A stretch of DNA of 64,000 nt from Odobenus rosmarus divergens (lineage: Eukaryota > Chordata > Mammalia > Carnivora > Odobenidae): contig NW_004450478.1 in NCBI RefSeq assembly GCF_000321225.1, forward strand, positions 2,389,634 through 2,453,633. Reading direction: 5' to 3'. A program made the position numbers and the translations under genes. Positions within the stretch are counted from its first letter, which is position 1; every line of letters begins with the position of its first letter. The notes under the pieces were generated by a model. The model was not told the DNA's origin, searched no databases, and saw only the letters and a list, made by a program, of their open reading frames with translations. This document shows, piece after piece, positions 36,550-48,420 of the stretch.

Positions 36550-37000
36550 TTCAACCTACTCTACCAGCCTGCATAGAATGTAGCTGTGGAGGAAGAATGA
36601 AACGATCTTTCGTAACTCATTTTTGAGGACTTTTTAACGAGCCCTGGATCTATAATCTGGGGAAGCTCAGGAGGATGAGTGGAGTAAACATCTGAACACC
36701 AATCTCTGAAAGACCAATGCAGTGGCCAGGATTCTTTGTTCTGAGATATTAGCACCAGGACCCCTGGCTGTGCTGGTGTTAGGCATCCAGTGACAAATGG
36801 TGCCTATGACATAATCCTGAGCAAGATCATGACTATTCCTTGCCTCTCTGTTTCTGAGTTCAGTTCAAAGCTCTGGGATCCAAACTGTGAGCAACTGAGT
36901 TGTAAGCCCAAAAATTTCCATTCAACAAATTCCTTTTCTTTTCAGGTATACAGATCCAGTTTTATGGGTTGTCCTCGGAAATCCTAATTAGTACACAGGG
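36550..37000 (+). repeat. Possible ancient LTR-like repeat
   Basis: The end (AAACTGTGAGCAACTGAGTT, TTCCTTTTCTTTTCAGG, CCTAATTAGTACACAG) resembles the 3' part of old mammalian LTRs. Family not assigned. Confidence 0.35.
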
Positions 37001-37600
37001 CCACTCATTTTCTTAAGGAGAGAGGCCCCACTCTCTGATTCAAAAGTAAATATTATGATGATGATATCTGGCAAGTGGTCACAATCTTGAGAATATGCTC
37101 TGACAAAGGAGGGAAAAATAAAGAAAAGACAGAATTTATTTTCCGTCAGAAGATGCTAAAAGATACAAATGCCATATCACCTCTTCATTTTTTAAGATGC
37201 TTTTAGCTCCAAATAACAGAAATCACAGGTCAAAATGACTTCAACAATGGAAGATCTTAGGCAGATTCAAGCATTATGGAACCTGAAGCTTCTACCATTT
37301 TTGAAGCTCTCTTCATGCAAAAGAATGTAAAATTACAAATTTAATACTGCCAAGCCATTCTCCAGGTCTTAGAAAATCCTATGCAAGAGAAACACCTTGA
37401 TTTTTAAGCTTTATGCTAACTCTACCCCCAAAACTGATTTCTACCTACCCTCACTAGAAGTCTAGAAGTAAATTTGCAATAGGTAATTAACTCAGAAGCT
37501 TGATGAAATCATTAGGGTGTAGGTTCCTTGCAGATTTGTACTCTTCAGCACGTTCTTTTCAAGTTATCTTTCTTCTTATTACAAGGTGGCTGCTAAAGTT
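37001..37600. other. Intergenic, unclassified
   Basis: No gene recognised. Confidence 0.4.
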
Positions 37601-38555
37601 CTAGGCAACAAATAAAAACACTAAAATATTTAGAAGAAAAACACTGGCCATTCCAATAAGGCAAGGAAAAAGAAATAAAAGGCAAAAGGACAGGAATGAA
37701 AGAAGCAAAACTATTTTTATTTGCAGATTACGAATGCTTACTCAGAAAACTCAATGGAATCTACTAATCAACTACAAAAGTTAATAAATTTAGCAAGGTT
37801 GCAGGATATGAGGTGAATGTACAAAACTCAGAAGTAAGCAAGTAGAAAGTTAAATTTAGAAATGATTCAATAGGACCAAGAAAAAATGAAATATTTAAGA
37901 ATAAATTCAACAAGATATGTAAAACCTCTATACTGAGAACTGTGAAACATTTCTCACAGAAATTAGATACTGTCTAAATAAAGAGATAAACCATATTCAT
38001 GGATTGTGGAATACTCAGTGTCGTTAATATGTCAATTCTCACTAAATTGATTTATAGACTGAGTATAGTTCCAACCATAATTCCAGCAGGATTTTGTAAA
38101 TGACAAGGTGATTCTCAAATGTGTATAAAAATCCTGTCTATAGTAAAAACAGTCTTTAAAAAGTAATAATAAATACTTACTCTAAAGCTATAGTAATCAA
38201 GATAGTATACTATTAGAATAAAGACAGTCTTTAAATCAGTGGAATAGCATACCAACTCCAGCTATAGACCTTCAATTATATGGTTATCTTATTCTCAACA
38301 AAGGCACCAAAGAAATCTAATGAGAAAAAGAAAGGTTTTTGACAAATAGTTTTGGGAAAAGTGGATATGCATATGGAAAAGAAGTGATCCTCAATCCCTA
38401 CTTCATATTATACTCCAAAATTAACTCAAGATGGACTCTACATCTCATAAAAAAAGCTAAAACCATAATACTTTTATAAAAAAAGCAGAAGAAAACATCA
38501 GTAACTTTGAGGTAAGAATACATTTCTTAGGGAAGATGAATAAAAGAAAAAAATT

Positions 38556-38770
38556 GGGGGGCACCTGGGGGGCTCAGTTGGTTAAGCATCTGCCTTCAGC
38601 TCAAGTCATGATCCCAGGGTCCTGGGATTGAGTCCCGCATCGGGCTCCCTGCTCAGTGGGGAGCCTGCTTCTCCCTCTGCTTGCCGCTCCCCTTGCTTGT
38701 GCTTGTGCTCTCTCTCTCTCTGTCAAATAAATAAATAAAATCTATTTAAAAAACTTGAAAAGAAAAGAAA
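38556..38770 (+). mobile_element. Carnivore SINE in L1M
   Basis: GGGGGGCACCTGGGGGGCTC head, standard body, AATAAATAAATAAAATC tail. Confidence 0.92.
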
Positions 38771-38844
38771 AAATGTTGATAAATTAAGTTTCATCAGAAT
38801 TAAAAACTGCTTATCAAAAGTCACCATTAAGAAAACAGATATGG

Positions 38845-39038
38845 GGGCGCCTGGGTGGCTCAGTCGTTGAGCGTCTGCCTTCGGCTCAGGTCATGATCCC
38901 AGGGTCCTGGGATCGAGCCCCGCATCGGGCTCCCTGCTCAGCAGGAAGCCTGCTTCTTCCTCTCCCACTCCCCTTGCTTGTCGCTGTCTCTCTCTTTGTC
39001 AAATAAATAAGTAAAATCTTAAAAAACAAAAAAAAAGA
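38845..39038 (+). mobile_element. Carnivore SINE in L1M
   Basis: GGGCGCCTGGGTGGCTCAGT head; 16-bp duplication with one mismatch (AAGAAAACAGATATGG / AAGAAAATAGATATGG; 38829-38844 and 39039-39054). Confidence 0.94.
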
Positions 39039-39910
39039 AAGAAAATAGATATGGAAGTTACAGACTGGGAGAAACATTTGCAAAATGTATTTCTGGTAAA
39101 AGACTGGTATCTAGGATATATAAATAACTCCTACAACTTAATGATATAAAGACGAGCAACCCAATTACACAAACAGATAAAACGTTTCAATAAATATTTC
39201 ATAAAAAAGAATGAATAGCTAAGAGGTACATGAAAAAGTGCTCAACATCATTAGTCATCAGGAAATGAGATACCACTATATGCGCACCACAATGCCAAAT
39301 GTGGAGTACCTGGGGCTTGCATTTATTTTTTGTGGAGTGTAAAATGTTACAACCACCTTGGAAAACTTTTTATAAAATTAAAACACACTTTCTCTTTGGC
39401 CCAATAATCCCACTTCTAGGTGGTTACTCAAGAGAAATAAAAACATGTTTCTACAAAAAGACTTGTATAAAATGTTTATAGCAACTTTACTTAAAATATT
39501 CAAAAACTGGAAGAACCCAGATGTCCACTAATAGAAGAATACACAAACAGTGGTGTATTCATACAATGCAATATTACTACACAATTAAAAAAGGAAGAAA
39601 TCGTTGACACAGGCAACAATGTGGATAAATCTCAAAAACCCTATGCTGACTGAAAAGAGTCCTACACGAAAGAGTACACAGTGTATGATTTTATTTATAT
39701 GAAATTCTAGAATAGGCAACATTAATCTATGATAGAAAAATAGAGTAAGTGCTTTTTGAGGGAAGCGATGAGGATTGACTTAGAAGGAGAATAAGGGAAC
39801 TTTCTGGACTGAGAACAATGTTCTGTATGTTGGGAATTTGAGTTACACAGTGTATGTGGTTATCACTTCAGATTTTTACATTTCACTTGGAAATTTTATT
39901 TCAAAAGAAA

Positions 39911-40422
39911 AAAACTATAAACATATAGTGAACTCTAGTTAATATTATACACGCTGAAGTATCTAGTGAGAAGGGTATTAACATTTGTAATTTACTTTGA
40001 AGTGCATTAAGAAATAAGATGGATCAGTGGAGTTATAGATGGATAGATATGTGATAAACCAAATATAGTAAAATATTAATAGTAGAATCTTTACTGTAAA
40101 AATCTTTCATCTTTGCTAATTGCTTTTTCACAATAAAAAGCTGCAAAAGCCCCCAGAAGAAAAAGGATTGTTTTGTTCTTCTGAATCTCTTTTTATGAGT
40201 AATGAAAGCTTTCCCCCAAATAATTCTCAGAATAATTTCCCTCATTTCTCATAGGCAGAAACAATCAGATGTTCACCCTCAGGGGTGTGTTGTAGCTGCT
40301 CATAATGGCTTGCAAGAGTCAACTGTTAAATTTTCAGGTATTTTGTGAGCCAGTTGATGTCACATTGGTAGCTTAAATCAGCCACAGTGGGAGTATTTAC
40401 ACCAGGGAAATTGTTGAATGCA
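39911..40422. other. Intergenic, unclassified
   Basis: AT-rich, no gene or clear repeat. Confidence 0.4.
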
Positions 40423-40427
40423 CAAAT

Positions 40428-40610
40428 TTTTTTAAAAGATTTTACTTATTTGAGAGAGAGAGCATGGGTGGGGGCGGGGGTAGAGAGAGAGAGGGAGAAG
40501 CAGACTCCCCGCTGAGCAGAGAGCCCGACATGGGGCTCGATCCCAGGACCCCGAGATCATGACCTGAGCCGAAGGCAGCTGCTTAACTGACTGAGCCACC
40601 CAGGCGCTCT
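40428..40610 (-). mobile_element. Carnivore SINE
   Basis: Reverse SINE (TTACTTATTTGAGAGAGAG to GAGCCACCCAGGCGCT on plus), followed by a T-run. Confidence 0.92.
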
Positions 40611-40920
40611 TGGACATTTTTTTTTTTTTTTTGAAAGCCAATTGTTAAATATTTACCAATACCCCACTGCTCACTCTCAACAAACCCCTGACAAGAAAGA
40701 AAAACCCACAATGATAGGCATAAATTAAGCAAAATATACCTAAGTTACAAGTCAGATTCTGATTTCACAAGTCAGAATATGAACACCTGAACCAAATCAA
40801 GTCTCTTTCAGCATGGAAGAAAGGAAAATGACTAATGATAGGCTAGTCTGCCACAAACATATACTGATTCATAATTCAAAAGAGCATACAGTACACTTTT
40901 GGTTCAAAAGGATATACAGT

Positions 40921-41118
40921 AGGGGCACCTGGGTGGCTCAGTCGGTTAAGTGTCTGCCTTTGGCTCAGGTCAGGGTCCCAGGGTGCTGGGATCGAGCCCC
41001 GCATCGGGCTCCCTGCTCCACGGGAAGCCTGCTTCTCCCTCTCCCACTCCCCCTGCTTGTGTTCCCCCTCTCACTGTGTCTCTCTCTGTCAAATAAATAA
41101 ATAAAATCTTAAAAAAAA
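40921..41118 (+). mobile_element. Carnivore SINE inserted at a MER2 terminus
   Basis: GGGGCACCTGGGTGGCTCAG head and standard tail. The duplication AAAAGGATATACAGTAG (40906-40922 and 41119-41135) includes the first bases of the MER2 element to its right. Confidence 0.94.
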
Positions 41119-41128
41119 AAAAGGATAT

Positions 41129-41570
41129 ACAGTAGTCTCCCCCTTATCTTCAGGGGATATGTTCCAAGACCCTCAGTGGATGCCCGAAACTACAGATAGT
41201 ACCAAACCCCATATGTACTGTTTTTTCCTATATATACACACCTATGATAAAGTTTAATTTATAAATGAGGCACAATAAGTGATTAATAACAATTAACTAG
41301 TTAATAAAACAGTTATAACAACAGACTATAATAAAAGTTATGCGAATATTGTCTCTCCCTCTCTCTCTCTGAATAACTTATTGGGCTGTACTCACCCCTC
41401 TTGTGGTGATGCGACACGATGAAACACCTACGCGAGGAGATGAAGTGAGGAGAATGACGTCGCATTTTGAGGTGAGGTTAGGCCGCTATTGACCTTCTGC
41501 AGATTCATCAGAAGGAGGATCATCTGCTTCCCAGCTGCCTTTGACAAAACTGCGGATAGTGAAACTGCAG
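41129..41570 (+). mobile_element. MER2 DNA transposon (Tigger-like, non-autonomous)
   Basis: Starts CAGTAGTCTCCCCCTTATC and contains TATGTTCCAAGACCCTCAGT, GATAAAGTTTAATTTATAAA and GTACTCACCCCTCTTGTGGT in MER2 order. The right terminus is eroded near ACTGCGGATAGTGAAACTGC. No transposase. Confidence 0.85.
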
Positions 41571-41783
41571 GTGGGCGGGTGTTGTAGGTAAAAATCTCTC
41601 CTTCCCCCACCCCCACTTTCCCACCCTTCCGCTGCCGGTTCTCAGATAAATTACCACTTTCTTGCATATCCTCCCAGGAATATTATGTTCATGTACTAGT
41701 AGAAAACATTTATTTTCCTCTCACAATAATAACTGTAAAACTTTTGTTTTGTTTTGTTTTGTTGGTTAAAAACTCTCTTGAAG

Positions 41784-41895
41784 GGGCACCTGGCTGGCTC
41801 AGTCAGAGGAGCTTGTGACTCTTGATCTTGCGGTCCTGAGTTTGACCCCCATGTTAGTTAGGTATAGAGATTGCTTAAATAAAACTTAAAAAATA
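41784..41895 (+). mobile_element. Old short carnivore SINE
   Basis: GGGGCACCTGGCTGGCTCAG head, TCTTGCGGTCCTGAGTTTGA body and short tail. Confidence 0.88.
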
Positions 41896-41904
41896 ACTAT
41901 CTTG

Positions 41905-42094
41905 GGGTGCCTGAGTGGCTCAGTCAGTTAAGCGTCTGCCTTCGGCTTGGGTCATGATTCCAGAGTCCTGGGATCTGGTCCCAGGTCGGGCTCCCTCCTC
42001 AGCAGGGAGCCTGCTCCTCCTCTCTCTCTCTCTCCCCCCTGCTTGAGCGCTCTCTCTCTCTCTCAAATAAAAAAATAAAATCCTTTAAAAAAAA
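41905..42094 (+). mobile_element. Carnivore SINE
   Basis: GGGTGCCTGAGTGGCTCAGT head; duplication AACTATCTTG (41895-41904 and 42095-42104). Confidence 0.93.
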
Positions 42095-42115
42095 AACTAT
42101 CTTGAAGATAATTCT

Positions 42116-42302
42116 TTTTTTTTTTTTTTTTTATTATTATTCCTTTGAGAGAGAGAGAGAACAAGCAGGGGGAGAGGCAGAGGGAGAGGGAGAAGCAGAC
42201 TCCTCACTGAGCTGGGAGCCAGACAGGGGGCTCTATCCAGGAACTGGAGATCATAACCTGAGCCGAAGGCAGATGCTTAACCATCTGAGCACCCAGGGGC
42301 CC
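42116..42302 (-). mobile_element. Carnivore SINE
   Basis: Reverse SINE, 13-bp duplication TGAAGATAATTCT (42103-42115 and 42303-42315), inserted next to the preceding plus copy. Confidence 0.93.
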
Positions 42303-42394
42303 TGAAGATAATTCTACCCACATTCTATATTTAAGGCCTTGAATTTCCCTCTGATTTAGATGTATCCTAGAGGTTCTAAAATGTAGTGGTTTTT

Positions 42395-42580
42395 CTAAAT
42401 TTTTTTGTTTTTGTTTGTTTGAGAGAGAGCAAATGGGCGGGGGAAGGGCAGAGGGAGAGGGAGAGAGAGAATCTTGAGAGGCTGCGCGCTGGACACAGGA
42501 CTCAATCTCAGGTCCCTGAGATCATGACCTGAGCCGACATCAAGAGTCAGTCACTTAACTGAATGAGCCACCTGGTGCCC
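42395..42580 (-). mobile_element. Carnivore SINE (older)
   Basis: Reverse SINE, GTTTGAGAGAGAGCAAATGG to GAGCCACCTGGTGCCC on plus; diverged. Confidence 0.88.
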
Positions 42581-42689
42581 TAAACTTTATTTATTAAGTG
42601 TTAATCAGATAGAAAATAATAGCTATAAAATCTATTAGGAATTCGTCATAACAAACATTTCTATAACGGGCTATTTTAACAAAAAGACC

Positions 42690-43560
42690 ATAACTATTAG
42701 CATTGACACATCCTGTGTATCCTACCTCGTTTGCTTATTTCCTGCTCGTGGGTAAGAGTTATTCCAATTTTTTTGTTCTTCATTTCTGGGTTTTATTGGT
42801 AGGTTTACCACAGATGCTTTTACAGTTTTTTATTAATGGATTCACATAGTGTGCATCCTTCAGTAACCTGCATATTTACTCAAATTGTGTTCCTGAGATT
42901 TACCCATGTTGTTACATATAGTAGTTGTCCATTTATTTTCACTGCTGTATACCATTACATTATCTAAGCATACCACAATTTATGTATTTTCCTGTTAATA
43001 GACATTTGAGTTGTTCTCAATTTTTTATAATTATAACAGTGCAATTATGAAGACTTCTACCCTTGTACCTATATGTCCCTGGTACCATGTACAAGAAGTT
43101 CTCTAAGTTTCACAGCAAATGGAGGAATTTCAAGGTGATAGGAAAAGTGTATAGACAAATTTGCTAAGGAATGCCAACATGTCTTCTAAAGTGATTTCTA
43201 AAACTATTATGGGTTCCGTTCCCATCGAGAGCATACAGATGTTGTGGATGCTCTATGTGTTCGCTCTTCTTGCTATTATAAAAATTTTAATTTGTCCAGT
43301 TGGTTAAGTATGAAACTGGATCTCACTGGGGTGATAATTTGCATTTTGATGATTACTAAGAAGATTAAGCATCTTTTCACATATATATGAGCACTTTCGG
43401 TTTCCTCCTCTGCAATTCCTTGTCAAGTTTTTGCTTGTTTTTCTATTAGTTTTATTTTGTCATTTCTTTTTAATCTACAAGTTTCTTTATATATGTTGGA
43501 TACTATTAGTCAGTTATGTGTGTTGAATGGTTTACCCATTTCATTCATGGCAAATACCTC
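42690..43560 (-). mobile_element. Old L1M 3' region, reverse oriented
   Basis: TGGATTCACATAGTGTGCAT, GATTTACCCATGTTGTTACA, TACCACAATTTATGTATTTT and GTGATAATTTGCATTTTGAT in reverse L1 order. Confidence 0.75.
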
Positions 43561-43639
43561 CTGTAAACTCACAGTATATTCACAGGTTCCATTTTCTTAC
43601 TATAATAGTTTAAAAATTCATGTGGCATGAAGGTAAATG

Positions 43640-44850
43640 AGGAATGTGGAGAATCCATGGATGGAAGTGCTGGCAAAAAACACTAGGAACAAGACAAACA
43701 AATCCCTGTACATGATAAATGTCTACTCCAGCAAAGACAACATGCTATCCTCCATGAGGAAGGAGTCCAATGTGATCAGTATATTGCCAGGTAGGCAGCT
43801 GGTCCTGTAATACCATACCAAAGGCTCTTCATTAGATCCTTTGTTGGCAAGGATGTCATTCATCCATGAAAGCCACATCAGTCTTAGTGCCAGGGAAGTC
43901 CGTTGAGCCCATACATAACATTCACCCTTGTCATCAAGGCCACTTTGTTTATGAGCCCAGTGGGCAGGTATGGGATCACTGGGGAAAGAGGTAATCTTGT
44001 CTACTTGAAAATAATGACATTTCATCACAGTTGTGGATTGTCCCAATCATATAGGACAGAAATGTCCTCAGATGTGGGGCCACTCAGAAAGGTCCATTCA
44101 CATATCTGTTTTCCAGATCTCCTTTTCATAAATTTTCCCATCATGTTCCTTCTCAGTCCTTGACCATCTGGGTAAACAATTAGCTACTGATTAAGAATAA
44201 ATGTATATCCATACTTCTTTCCATCTCTCCTTCAAATGGAGAATCAGATATATTACTCAAAAGTTCTTTCCCAAGGGAGTATTTCCCTTACTTGTCCTCT
44301 ATTTGGGATTATAATGTTCCAGGTTTCACTTCTGACTACTGTCAGCATATGGAGCAATCTTTATACCAGGCTCATACTTTTCTTCCCTCAGTCAATTATT
44401 ATAAAGAATGCATCCCCCAAAAGGGCATTCTTTATAATAGTCTTATAGACTTGCAATTTCCTGCTCAACAAAGCCAGTCAACATGATACAATCAATACAG
44501 TGGATCGACATGATTTCTTGAGGGATAGTAAGATTCAAGTGTCTAGTAGTTCAGGATGTGCAGAGAGCGTGAGAAATCACATAGCTCAGAGGTAAGACAG
44601 TATACTGCTGTCCTTTCCAAGTGAAAACAAATGGCTTCAGGCAGTCTTTACTCATCTTTACAGAAGAAAAGAGCATTCAGTAGATAGATAGCGATATGCC
44701 AGCCCAAGGTACATGTTCTTTTACTCCCGAGGACAGTCCATGGGCAACAGCTATAATTAGAAACAGCCCCTGATTAAGTTTCATAATCCAAGTATCATTC
44801 TCCAAGATCAACAGTTGTTATAGAAATGCTTATATTCTTTATCTTTTATA
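43640..44850 (-). mobile_element. Degraded ERVL-like pol fragment
   Basis: The minus-strand translation of 44480-44700 resembles an ERVL reverse transcriptase around the catalytic loop, and the 107-codon frame at 43723-44046 has an integrase/RNase H-like WQVD-type start region. Stops and frame changes are frequent, so it cannot be functional. An ancient retroviral remnant. Confidence 0.5.
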
Positions 44851-45489
44851 TGTTTGAGATTAATATTTAAAACTGCCCCCAAGATATCCAGGACTAAATG
44901 TGGGTTTTGAAACTAAGAAAAGTCATTTGTTTCTTGAAAAAGCCTAGATTTTAAGACTTGTCTCACCATAGATTCCGAAGATCAACTCTGAGGCTCAAAG
45001 TAGAATGGTAACCCTTTTGTTCTAGAATTGTATTTTCTTTTATTCTCTAAGATTTGTCTCTTGCCAAAAAAGATTGGGTTATAGACAGGGAAGATCCAGA
45101 AGGTAGTAGGAATGCTCCCATTAAAATCACTTCCTCAGAAAAACTTTTTCAAGAAAATCACTTCCTTAGAAAAGCTTTTTCAAATATCCACTTCTCCCAC
45201 TCCAAGACTTCGTTAGATCCTCTTTGAGAGACCCTCAGTTCTCTTCCACTGTACTTTTCATACTTTTAATTATTTTTAGTTACTTCTAAATACATATATG
45301 TATTTCTCATCTCATATTTTAAACTCGCTTTATGAAACCTTTGTGCTTAATTAAACAGCAATATATATGCGTGTATACTGTATAAATATGTGTGAAGATG
45401 CACCACGGATTATGCAACATCTTCTGCCAATTTGTCTGAGATTAAGGGTAGTCCCGAGTTCTGGTCCACTCCTCATACTACTCTTCTAA
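44851..45489. other. Intergenic, unclassified
   Basis: No gene or clear repeat recognised. Confidence 0.4.
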
Positions 45490-46500
45490 TTTTTTTATAT
45501 AAATGATTATAATAAATGAAAGACTAAATTTCCTCAAAAGTAAAAATACCCAACTACCCCAACCACATGGTATTCCATCTTCTACCTTTAGCAATGGAGA
45601 CTCTTTACAAAGCGAAGTACAGGGAAGTGAGTCCAAACAGAAAGCAACCATCTTGCTGGATGGAGAAAGATACCAGACTGTGGGAGTGCTGAAGTGGCTG
45701 GAAATTGTAGGATAGAGTAAGAACTGTATAGAGCGGGGAGCTCCGGAAATATGCATGGGGTCCCCTTGAGTCTTTGGCTGCATATTAAGCTCTATATGCA
45801 TAGAGATAAATTCTATGAAGCCTGGTAGAGAGTAACTGGAGGACTCTGAGCTACACAGAGATTTTAGAGTTTGCCAATGCTGAGAGTTGTTGGAATTCTG
45901 ACCAGCAAGAGAGGAGAAACTTGCTGAATACCAAAGCATTTAGCTGAGACCTCAGGAAAACTACATCTTAACTATGGGTACTACAGACTGTGCTAACACA
46001 ACCTAAACCCAAGCTCCAATAGGATCATGCTGATTCACCAGCAAATTAACTGCCTGTTTTAAAAAAATACTCACCACTCTTTAAAGGATATAAAAATTAA
46101 TAATATAGTTGCTTGTATGACACATCTAGCATACAATAAAAAATTACTACACATTGAAAGAAGCAAAAAAATGTGACATATGATTTGGAGAATAAGCTAT
46201 AGAAACATATCCCAAGATGACAGAGATGTTGGCATTAGCAGGAAAGGACTCTGAAACAACTATTATAAAAGTCTTCAATAATTCAAAGGAAAATATTAGG
46301 CATAATGAGCAAATAGATGGGGAATCTCAGTAGAAAAGAACAGGATACTATACAAGAAGAATAAATGGATATTCTAGAATTGAAACATATAATATCCAAA
46401 ATAAAATTTTCACTTAATGGGCTTAATAGCATATTGAACACTGCAGGAGAAAAAATTGATACTCTGGGCCACAATGTCATGGAGCATGAATCAGTACCGA
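45490..46500 (+). mobile_element. HAL1/L1M 5'-ORF1 region fossil
   Basis: The distal half is collinear with HAL1/L1M (ACAGAGATGTTGGCATTAGC, AGGACTCTGAAACAACTATT, GAACACTGCAGGAGAAAAAA) and parallels the 17.9-18.9 kb copy. The 153-codon minus frame at 45478-45939 is antisense to it and considered spurious. Confidence 0.6.
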
Positions 46501-46567
46501 AATGAACAGGTCAAATAAAGACACTGAATTGACCCCATCAAAACCTAATCTGAGGAATTAGAGCCTC

Positions 46568-46775
46568 TAAGATCAGTTTTCTCAGTCTTGGCACTATTGG
46601 CATCTTGGACCGGATAATTTTGTGTCGTAGGGAAATGTCTTATGCATTTTTAGGATGTTTAGTGGCATCTGTGGCTTCTACTCAGTTGTACTCCCTTCAC
46701 AGTTGCAGAAACTGCAATGTCCTCAGACATTGCCAAATGCCCTCTGGGAGAAAATTGCCCCCTAATTGAAACTAT
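46568..46775 (+). mobile_element. MER5A DNA transposon (hAT-Charlie fossil)
   Basis: CAGTTTTCTCAGTCTTGGCA start, GGACCGGATAATTTTGTGTC, TTTAGGATGTTTAGTGGCAT and CAGACATTGCCAAATGCCCT in MER5A order. Confidence 0.88.
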
Positions 46776-47119
46776 AGCTCTAAGTGAATGAAAAGAATAG
46801 AACACTAGATTTCAGGCTACTCCAAAGATTACTCTGGTTATCTGAACACATAGCACTCTGTTCACACTTATAAACAACTTAAAATCACTGTTGACTTCTG
46901 TTTCCCCTGCTAGAATACAAATTCCAGGAAGATAAAATAATATGAGTCTTACATCCTATTGCATATCTAAGCTGGTGCCTCTTGTCCTTTGAATGAATCA
47001 ATGAAATGATAAATGAATACTGAATTTTAGTTCTGGTTTTCTTGGGACTCAGAGTGACTGTACAATACTGAGATAGTTTCCCTTTTTTGTATCGCCTTTC
47101 AATAAACCCCTGCATATCG
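46776..47119. other. Intergenic, no recognised feature
   Basis: No gene or repeat recognised. Confidence 0.4.
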
Positions 47120-47281
47120 GGGCACCTGGGTGGCTCAGTTGGTTAAGCACCCAACTCTTGATTTCGGCTCAAGCCATGATCTCAGGGTCATGATCTCAGG
47201 GTCGTGAGATCGAGCCCCGAAGAGGGCTTTATGCTCCACCAGGAGTCTGCTTGAGATTCTCTCCCTCTGCCCCTCCCCCTT
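47120..47281 (+). mobile_element. 3'-truncated carnivore SINE with internal duplication
   Basis: GGGGCACCTGGGTGGCTCAG head; the segment CATGATCTCAGGGT is tandemly duplicated at about 47175-47202; it stops at CCCCTCCCCC without A tail. Confidence 0.9.
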
Positions 47282-47602
47282 CAGTTTATGGCCAATCTTA
47301 CTATCTGTACCTAAATTCACCTCTCTTCTCCTATATTATTTTTAAGCAAGTCCCAGACATATTATCATTTCACCCTTAAATAATTGAATACATAGCTCTA
47401 AAAAACTATTTTAAACAAAACCAAAATATTCTTTTCACATCTTAAAAAGTCAACATAATTCCTTAATTTCATTAAACAGCCAGTCAGTGTTCAAATTTCC
47501 AGGAGTCTCAGGTGTCATAAGTGACTTTTATTTTTCCAGTTCATTTGATTGATTTGGGATTGAAATGAGAGTCATACATAGCAATTGGTTATTCTGTTTT
47601 TA

Positions 47603-47780
47603 TTTTATTTTCATTTTTTTTAGGGAGGGCAGGGGCAGGGTGAGAGAAGAGAGTATCTTAAGCAGGCTCCATGCCCAGTGGGGAGCCCTATGTGGGGCTG
47701 GATCTCACCACCCAGAGATCATGACCTGAGCTAAAATCCAGAATTGAATGCTTAACAGACTGAGCCACCCAGGCACCCCA
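47603..47780 (-). mobile_element. Carnivore SINE
   Basis: Reverse SINE ending GAGCCACCCAGGCACCCC on plus; 15-bp duplication GTTATTCTGTTTTTA (47588-47602 and 47781-47795). Confidence 0.94.
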
Positions 47781-47807
47781 GTTATTCTGTTTTTAAAATC
47801 TCTTTCA

Positions 47808-48010
47808 GGGCGCCTGGGTGGCTCAGCTGGTTAAGTGCCTGCCTTCGGCTCAGGTCATGATCCCGGAGTCCCTGGAGTTCCCGGAGTCCCCGGATCGAGT
47901 CCCGCACCGGGCTCCCTGCTCAGCGGGGGGGTCTGCTTCTCCCTCTGACCCTCCCCCCTCTTGTGCTCTCTCTCTCAAATAAATAAAATTAAAAAAAAAT
48001 CTTTAAAAAA
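47808..48010 (+). mobile_element. Carnivore SINE, rightmost in the window
   Basis: GGCGCCTGGGTGGCTCAGCT head; a local duplication of CCCGGAGTCCC in the body; 13-bp target duplication AAAATCTCTTTCA (47795-47807 and 48011-48023), abutting the previous SINE's duplication. Confidence 0.94.
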
Positions 48011-48420
48011 AAAATCTCTTTCAAATGTTAGGTTTTCCTGGTCTCCTCTTCCTCCTTTGCCCTGCCCTTCTTCCTCCCCTTTCTCTTCTTCCTCTCCCTC
48101 TCCCCCTTCCTATCATTCATCAAAGAAATTGGGTTCCTTGTCCTATAGAGGTTTGTTCCAAACTCTGGTTTTTGCTGAAATTTCAAAGATGCAAATCTTA
48201 TTCAGAGATTTGTGTAAAAAAAAAATACATTTGTGGAATGTCTCACCTACTCCAGATTTGGTTCACATTTAACTGAAAAATTACATTTCTATGGTGGGTT
48301 ATCAAAAGACATCACCAAATTTGTTACTGTGATTTGAGGGATCTCCATCAGGGGGGTCTGAACTTTTAGATTGTTTACACGCAAAATGTCTATATTCTTG
48401 TTATCAAGAAGGACAGAGTT

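Larger units (their letters stand above)
37601..39910 (+). mobile_element. Old L1M ORF2-3' UTR fossil with two SINE insertions
   Basis: ORF2-type sequence (CAGAAAACTCAATGGAATCT, GATTTATAGACTGAGTATAG, AACTCAAGATGGACTCTACA) resumes after SINEs at 38556-38770 and 38845-39038 and ends in 3' UTR-type sequence (GTGTATGATTTTATTTATAT). Frames are destroyed. Confidence 0.78.
47282..48420 (-). mobile_element. Probable old L1 fossil interrupted by two SINEs
   Basis: Reverse-orientation repeat phrases (AAGCAAGTCCCAGACATATT, CAGTCAGTGTTCAAATTTCC, TTGGGTTCCTTGTCCTATAG) known from old L1M-type 3' ends. SINEs at 47603-47780 and 47808-48010 split it. Confidence 0.5.

Noticed and set aside
45478..45939. 153-codon minus frame
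   Set aside because: Antisense to HAL1/L1-like sequence; no recognisable protein.
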